A DNA stretch of 10,141 bases from assembly GCA_017958465.1 (NCBI GenBank), contig JAGDCQ010000224.1, positions 1-10,141 of the forward strand, given 5' to 3'. A model generated the notes under the pieces. The model was not told the origin of the DNA and made no database searches. It was given only the letters and a program-made list of their open reading frames with translations. The position numbers and the translations under genes are program-made. Below, piece after piece: positions 6,191-10,141 of this stretch (within the stretch, counting starts at the first letter, position 1; every line of letters starts with the position of its first letter). The DNA is from Lachnospiraceae bacterium. Its GTDB lineage: Bacteria > Bacillota > Clostridia > Lachnospirales > Lachnospiraceae.

Positions 6191-8560
6191 ATGGAATTAA
6201 AAGATTGTATGAGGCTGCTTTCCGGCAGCGGTATGTGGCACACAGACAGCCTTGACGGCAGGCTGGACACTGTTTTTATGTCCGACGGGCCTCACGGTCT
6301 GAGGGCACAGAACGAGAAGATCAGGAAAAACAACACAAGCTGCGAGGCTACGTGTTTTCCAACCGCAAGCGCATTGGCTGCAAGCTGGGACCGTGACCTT
6401 GTTGCGAATGTTGCCGACGGGATAGCCGATGAGGCTAAGGCTGAGGGGGTTTCTGTACTTCTCGGGCCCGGTGTGAATATAAAGAGGTCACCGCTCTGCG
6501 GCAGGAATTTCGAGTATTATTCGGAGGATCCTTACCTTGCGGGGACGCTTGCATGCGCTTTTATAAACGCTGTCCAGAAGGAAGGTGTGGGCACCTCCCT
6601 TAAGCATTTTGCCTGCAACAATCAGGAACGCTACAGGATGCGTGAAAACAGCCAGGTAGATGAAAGGACCTTGAACGAGATATACCTCAGGGCCTTTGAG
6701 ATCGCAGTTAAGGGCGCGCAGCCCGCTACTGTGATGGCTTCCTACAACCGTGTGAACGGAAACTACGCCTGTGCAAACAGGGAACTCCTTACGGAAACCC
6801 TGAGGGACAAGTGGGGCTTTAAGGGGGCTGTGATCTCGGATTGGGGCGCTTGCCTCGACCTTGCCGCGTGCGTTAAGGCGGGGATGGACCTTGAGATGCC
6901 CGGAAACGGCGGAGTCCACCTTCAGGAGCTTGAAAAGGCATATGAGGCCGGCGAGATCTCGGAAGAGGAGATAAGAAGGGCGGCAGACCGCGTGCTGGCG
7001 CTTATTGAAAAGTATGGTGAAAAGCATGCCAGTCCGCTTTCTGCAGATGCAAGGAAGGCTCTGCTTCAGAGGAACCACAAGAGAGCGGTGGAAGCCGCAA
7101 AGGAGTGCGCGGTGCTTCTTAAGAACACAGGGATCCTGCCTTTGGAAAAGGGGATGGAGCTTACGGTTATAGGCGACCTTGCTGCGGTTCCGAGGATCCA
7201 GGGAGGCGGGAGCAGCCATATCAATACCCTGTCCTCTAAAAACTTTCTGGATGTTCTTTCGGAGAGCGCGATCCCGTTCCGTTACGAGAGAGGTTACGAC
7301 CAAAGGCATAACAAGATCAATGCCGTTCTTGAGGAAAGGGCATACAACCTGGCCAAAGATGCAAAGGGACCGGTAATCTTCTTTGGCGGACTGACGGATA
7401 TCTCCGAAGGCGAGGGGTATGACAGGGAAAACCTCTATATGCCGGAGAATCAGGTAAGACTTCTGAAGAGGCTGAAAAAGTTAAATAAGGATTTAATATT
7501 CGTGTCGTTCGGGGGATCACCTTACGATCTTGCGCCTGTTTCCTTTGCAAAGGCTGTGCTTCATATGTACCTTTGCGGAGAAGGTGTGATGGAGGCATGC
7601 AAGAGCCTTTTGTTCGGGGAAACAAACCCTTCCGGTAAGCTTGCGGAAACCTTCCCCTACAGTATCATCGATACTCCGGCTTACGGCAACTTCTCTACCT
7701 CCAGCGAGGATATCTGCTACACAGAAGGAATGTTCGTGGGCTACAGGTATTATGACGGCCTTGGGATAGATGTTGCTTTCCCCTTCGGACACGGCCTTTC
7801 TTATACTACTTTCGAATACAGTGACCTGAAAGTGCTTGGAAAACCGGGAGTTGACGAAAAAGTTAAAGTACGATTTAATATCAAGAACACCGGGAAAATG
7901 GCAGGTAAGGAAGCTGCCCAGGTTTACGTTGTAAACAAGCAGGGCAAGCTTGCAAGGGCCGTAAAGGAGCTCAGGGGCTTTGAAAAGCGCATTATAGCTC
8001 CGGGAGAGACAGTATCCTTTGAAGTCGGGCTTGATGATAATGCCTTCAGGATCTACAACGTTTATTCCGGAAAGTTTGAAACCGTTAACGGAGAATACGA
8101 GATCGCAGTCGGCGCATCTTCAAGGGATATCAGGCTGTCTGAAAAGGTTAACGTAAACAGTGCTTCTGCACTTGATTTTTCAGGCTTTGTCTATCCGCCT
8201 CACATTATGAGCGAAGAGGAGTTTGTAACTCTCTACAACAGGCCTTTGAGCAATTACACAAGGGTTTTGCCCGGACAGTTCAACCTCTCCAATTCCATAA
8301 ACCAGCTCTCGCAGCATTCCAAGGGCGCAAAAGCTGTGAGGTTTGCGCTTAAGAGCGTGGGAAACATCATGTATCTCGGAAAGAACAAGAAGGATCCGGA
8401 AGTCCGGATGTTCACCGAGACCATATTGGACGGGCCGCTGGATGTTATAGTTTGCCAGAGCGGCGGAGTCCTGAAGAAGGAATGGGTGAACAAGCTCATA
8501 CAGCATGTGAACAAGAAAAACAATGCTTCAAAGAAGCATAAAAACGGGAAAAAAGATTAA
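6191..8560 (+). CDS. Glycoside hydrolase family 3 (beta-glucosidase-like)
   Basis: This predicted cytoplasmic enzyme of 789 residues hydrolyses terminal beta-linked sugars. There is no signal peptide. The order is a TIM barrel (about 1-280) with MSDGPHGLR (30-38) and KHFACNNQE (139-147); the nucleophile Asp217 in GAVISDWGA; an alpha/beta sandwich (about 310-500) with EGEGYDR (406-412), where the acid/base Glu is expected; a fibronectin III-like domain (about 545-640); and a C-terminal extension ending in a Lys-rich tail. The ATG at 6191 is preferred because GGAG (6181-6184) lies 6 bases upstream and the resulting MELKDCMRLLSG matches GH3 N-termini. An ATG at 6167, overlapping the isomerase stop as TGATG, or TTG at 6164, would add 8 or 9 residues and remain possible. 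Specificity (glucoside, xyloside or other) is undecided. Its cytoplasmic location fits import by the next gene's symporter. Confidence 0.93.
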   Translation: MELKDCMRLLSGSGMWHTDSLDGRLDTVFMSDGPHGLRAQNEKIRKNNTSCEATCFPTASALAASWDRDLVANVADGIADEAKAEGVSVLLGPGVNIKRSPLCGRNFEYYSEDPYLAGTLACAFINAVQKEGVGTSLKHFACNNQERYRMRENSQVDERTLNEIYLRAFEIAVKGAQPATVMASYNRVNGNYACANRELLTETLRDKWGFKGAVISDWGACLDLAACVKAGMDLEMPGNGGVHLQELEKAYEAGEISEEEIRRAADRVLALIEKYGEKHASPLSADARKALLQRNHKRAVEAAKECAVLLKNTGILPLEKGMELTVIGDLAAVPRIQGGGSSHINTLSSKNFLDVLSESAIPFRYERGYDQRHNKINAVLEERAYNLAKDAKGPVIFFGGLTDISEGEGYDRENLYMPENQVRLLKRLKKLNKDLIFVSFGGSPYDLAPVSFAKAVLHMYLCGEGVMEACKSLLFGETNPSGKLAETFPYSIIDTPAYGNFSTSSEDICYTEGMFVGYRYYDGLGIDVAFPFGHGLSYTTFEYSDLKVLGKPGVDEKVKVRFNIKNTGKMAGKEAAQVYVVNKQGKLARAVKELRGFEKRIIAPGETVSFEVGLDDNAFRIYNVYSGKFETVNGEYEIAVGASSRDIRLSEKVNVNSASALDFSGFVYPPHIMSEEEFVTLYNRPLSNYTRVLPGQFNLSNSINQLSQHSKGAKAVRFALKSVGNIMYLGKNKKDPEVRMFTETILDGPLDVIVCQSGGVLKKEWVNKLIQHVNKKNNASKKHKNGKKD
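8523..8539 (+). other. Small hairpin at the 3' end of the GH3 gene
   Basis: ATGCTTC (8523-8529) and GAAGCAT (8533-8539) form a perfect 7-bp stem with an AAA loop inside the last codons of the GH3 gene. It lies 38 bases before the symporter start. No U-run follows, so termination is unlikely. A role in RNA processing or stability is possible but unproven. Confidence 0.4.
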
Positions 8561-8577
8561 TAAAACGGGGGTTTACA

Positions 8578-10017
8578 ATGGACAAGAGGACTAAGTGGTC
8601 TTATTGTATCGGAGCGACAGGCAGGGATGCGGCTTATGCGCTTGTCAGCATGTACCTGATCCTGTACGTCCAGTACACGATGAACCTTTCAACGGCTCAG
8701 TATGCCACCATCAGCGTGATCATGATCCTTTGCATGGTATGGGATGCAGTGAACGATCTGCTGATGGGCATCATAATCGAGAATTCGCACATGAAATTCG
8801 GCAAGTTCAAGCCGTGGATCCTGATAGGTTCCCTGCTCAATGCATTTGTCATCATCGGGCTCTTCACCATCAGGCCCACAGGCTGGGGTTATGTCGCTTT
8901 CTTTGCGGCCGGCTACCTTTGCTGGGGCATGACCTACACTATGAACGATATCGCTTACTGGGGGCTTCTGCCCAGCCTCAGTTCCGATCCCAAGGTCAGG
9001 GATTCTCTTGTTACGGTGATGAGCGTTTTCATCTGCATCGGACAGTTCTCTGTTGCGGGTATAGTGCCTATCGTTATCGCCGGAAACGCTGTTGTGGCCT
9101 ACAGGACTGTGGCGCTTATTGTTGCCCTTGCATTTATAGCTTTCCAGATGCTCACGGCCTTTGGCGTGCGTGAAAACCCGGAGGCAAAGGCGCAGGAGCA
9201 TATCTCGTTAAGGCAGATGTTCGGGATCTTTGCAAGGAACGACCAGCTTGTTGTTGCCGGGATCTCCTCGATCCTCTACAATATCGCAAACAACCTGCTG
9301 ATCATGTTCGGCGTGAACTTCTTCTATGTGGAGTTCGGTTACTCGGAAAGCGGTGAGCTGATCACCCTCTTTACTGTGATGTACGGCCTTGGGATGCTTA
9401 TCTCTCAGGCGCTTTACTCGACTTTGAGCAAAAAGTTTTCAAGGAAGCAGATCATATCTGTCTGCATCTGTGCGCTGGTGCTTGGGTACCTTGGGCTTCT
9501 GGGCATAGGCTATGTCCTTCCGAAAAACCTCATCCTGCTCAACGCCATCGGCTTTTTGATCTTCTTCTTCCAGGGGCTCTACAACCTGGCGGTCATCGTA
9601 ATGATAAACAATACCATCGAATATGATGAAGTGCGGTTCAACGAGAGGCATGACAGTGTTATCTCCGCCGTAAGGTCTTTCAGTGTTAAGCTTGCAAGCG
9701 GCCTGAACCAGGGCATCTGCACGCTTATCCTCATCGCAAGCGGTATCTACGCCGTTACAAAGGAGATAAGCGAACTTGAGGCAACCGTAGGGCGTGGGGA
9801 GCTTGAGCCTGAGGTTGCGCGGACAACGGCTGACGGCATCCTTACTACCATAACCGGTGGCCAGGGCCTGACTTTAAGGCTCGGAATGTGCCTTATCCCG
9901 GTGGTGGTCCTTGTGATCTCTTATGTGCTGCTGATGAAAAAATACAAGATCGACGAGAAAAAATACAATGAACTTCTTGCGACGATAAAGGGTAAAAAGG
10001 CTTCAGATGAAGGTTGA
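8578..10017 (+). CDS. GPH-family sugar:cation symporter (MelB-like MFS transporter)
   Basis: This 479-residue integral membrane protein with about 12 hydrophobic segments belongs to the glycoside-pentoside-hexuronide:cation symporter family, which imports oligosaccharides, glycosides or uronides with Na+ or H+. The N-terminus has the family segment RDAAYALVSMYLILYVQYTM (16-35). WDAVNDLLMG (55-64) places Asp56 and Asp60 where MelB has its cation-binding Asp55 and Asp59, although the Pro that usually follows the second Asp is Leu here. Asp124 in MNDIAYWGLLPS matches MelB Asp124 of the sugar site. IEYDEVRFNERHDSVISAVR (347-366) followed by SFSVKLASGL is the family's late conserved block. The start is 17 bases after the GH3 stop with a strong GGGGG at 8567-8571. 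The likely cargo is the GH3 substrate, inferred from context. Confidence 0.94.
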   Translation: MDKRTKWSYCIGATGRDAAYALVSMYLILYVQYTMNLSTAQYATISVIMILCMVWDAVNDLLMGIIIENSHMKFGKFKPWILIGSLLNAFVIIGLFTIRPTGWGYVAFFAAGYLCWGMTYTMNDIAYWGLLPSLSSDPKVRDSLVTVMSVFICIGQFSVAGIVPIVIAGNAVVAYRTVALIVALAFIAFQMLTAFGVRENPEAKAQEHISLRQMFGIFARNDQLVVAGISSILYNIANNLLIMFGVNFFYVEFGYSESGELITLFTVMYGLGMLISQALYSTLSKKFSRKQIISVCICALVLGYLGLLGIGYVLPKNLILLNAIGFLIFFFQGLYNLAVIVMINNTIEYDEVRFNERHDSVISAVRSFSVKLASGLNQGICTLILIASGIYAVTKEISELEATVGRGELEPEVARTTADGILTTITGGQGLTLRLGMCLIPVVVLVISYVLLMKKYKIDEKKYNELLATIKGKKASDEG

Positions 10018-10141
10018 CCGGTATCTAAAAACTTATAGGGAACATGTCTTTAAGCGGAGTGTGGAATACATTCCGCTTAAAAAAGCTGATTTTATGCTGT
10101 TTTTTGAGACAGGCGACAGGCTTTGCTACGAAAGAAAGTAC
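10007..10141 (+). CDS. Truncated start of a further operon gene (possibly heparinase II/III-like)
   Basis: An open frame of 45 codons starts at ATG 10007, overlaps the symporter's end by 11 bases, and runs off the window. An AAAAAGG ribosome binding site at 9994-10000 sits 6 bases upstream. The visible peptide begins MKVDRYLKTYREHVFKRS and ends FFETGDRLCYERKY; it is soluble-looking, with no signal peptide. The pattern of a charged N-terminus followed by TGDR and YE resembles, from memory, the beginnings of clostridial heparinase II/III-like proteins, but 45 residues are too few to be sure. It continues the tight spacing of the operon, which supports it being a real gene for sugar or glycan handling. 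A strong inverted repeat (10049-10081) lies inside it. Confidence 0.6.
   Translation, partial: MKVDRYLKTYREHVFKRSVEYIPLKKADFMLFFETGDRLCYERKY
10049..10081 (+). repeat. Strong inverted repeat at the start of the last gene
   Basis: Arms TTTAAGCGGAGTGT (10049-10062) and ACATTCCGCTTAAA (10068-10081) pair over 14 positions with a single G-U wobble and a 5-base loop. The outer 10 bp are a perfect inverted repeat. It begins 32 bases after the symporter stop and about 42 bases into the truncated gene. It is not followed by a U-run on either strand, so it does not look like an intrinsic terminator. It could be an RNA hairpin that sets expression between symporter and downstream gene, or a protein-binding site. 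Confidence 0.7.

Larger units (their letters stand above)
1394..10141 (+). other. Predicted operon: surface O-acylation module plus sugar import and catabolism
   Basis: At least eight same-strand genes follow the promoter at 1310-1338. Junctions are: ATGA overlap, 8-base gap, 40-base gap with hairpin, ATGA overlap, short overlap or 23-base gap (depending on the GH3 start), 17-base gap, and 11-base overlap. No convincing terminator or strong internal promoter was seen between them. The first four products act at or outside the membrane. The next three import and process a sugar in the cell. Co-transcription is inferred from spacing. Confidence 0.7.

Noticed and set aside
6488..7309. A 273-codon open frame on the minus strand inside the GH3 gene.
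   Set aside because: It is opposite a well-conserved GH3 catalytic domain, has no recognisable domain, and reflects codon bias of the sense gene.
8689..9201. A 170-codon minus-strand frame opposite the symporter.
   Set aside because: Its composition is that of a reverse shadow (rich in His, Asp and Arg), while the sense strand encodes clear GPH motifs.
10049..10090. Intrinsic terminator after the symporter gene.
   Set aside because: The stem is strong but is followed by A-rich rather than T-rich sequence on the plus strand, there is no T-run after it on the minus strand either, and an open frame runs through it.

Overview
The window looks like a chromosomal segment from a Gram-positive anaerobe of the class Clostridia (Bacillota), perhaps a gut or rumen lineage. 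This rests on protein families: a DUF4358 lipoprotein beside an MBOAT acyltransferase and a DHHW-family protein (a typical clostridial trio), a cytoplasmic GH3 glycosidase with the C-terminal extension seen in clostridial homologues, strong GGAGG-type ribosome binding sites, and Arg codons dominated by AGG. Genus cannot be assigned from the sequence.

Layout. On the minus strand, 23-1234 encodes nicotinate phosphoribosyltransferase (pncB). The 159-base gap 1235-1393 holds two back-to-back, near-consensus SigA-type promoters, one for pncB and one for the plus-strand genes. From 1394 to the right edge all genes run on the plus strand with overlaps or gaps of at most 40 bases, so they read as one long operon. 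The order is: an SGNH/GDSL-hydrolase-like lipoprotein with a Pro-Thr-Glu linker; a DUF4358 lipoprotein; an MBOAT membrane O-acyltransferase; a DHHW (AlgJ/AlgX-like) membrane-anchored protein; a TIM-barrel sugar phosphate isomerase/epimerase; a GH3 glycoside hydrolase; a GPH-family (MelB-like) sugar:cation symporter; and the start of one further gene cut by the window edge (10007-10141).

How the genes may work together. The first four form a membrane and surface module of the kind that O-acetylates (or de-acetylates) extracytoplasmic glycans. MBOAT proteins bring acyl groups across the membrane, and the AlgX-like D-x-H...S arrangement in the DHHW protein and the GDS/GLND blocks in the lipoprotein supply two candidate SGNH active sites outside. 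The last genes form a sugar-catabolic module: import by the GPH symporter, cytoplasmic hydrolysis by GH3, and isomerisation by the TIM-barrel enzyme. The DHHW and isomerase genes overlap by ATGA, joining the two modules into one apparent transcription unit. That coupling is the most interesting feature here; a function in handling or decorating an acetylated glycan is inference.

Smaller signals include compact hairpins near gene junctions (4185-4202, 5271-5287, 8523-8539), a strong 14-bp inverted repeat at 10049-10081 inside the start of the truncated last gene, and a Lys-rich tail on the GH3 enzyme. No rRNA, tRNA, CRISPR array, insertion sequence or convincing intrinsic terminator was seen.
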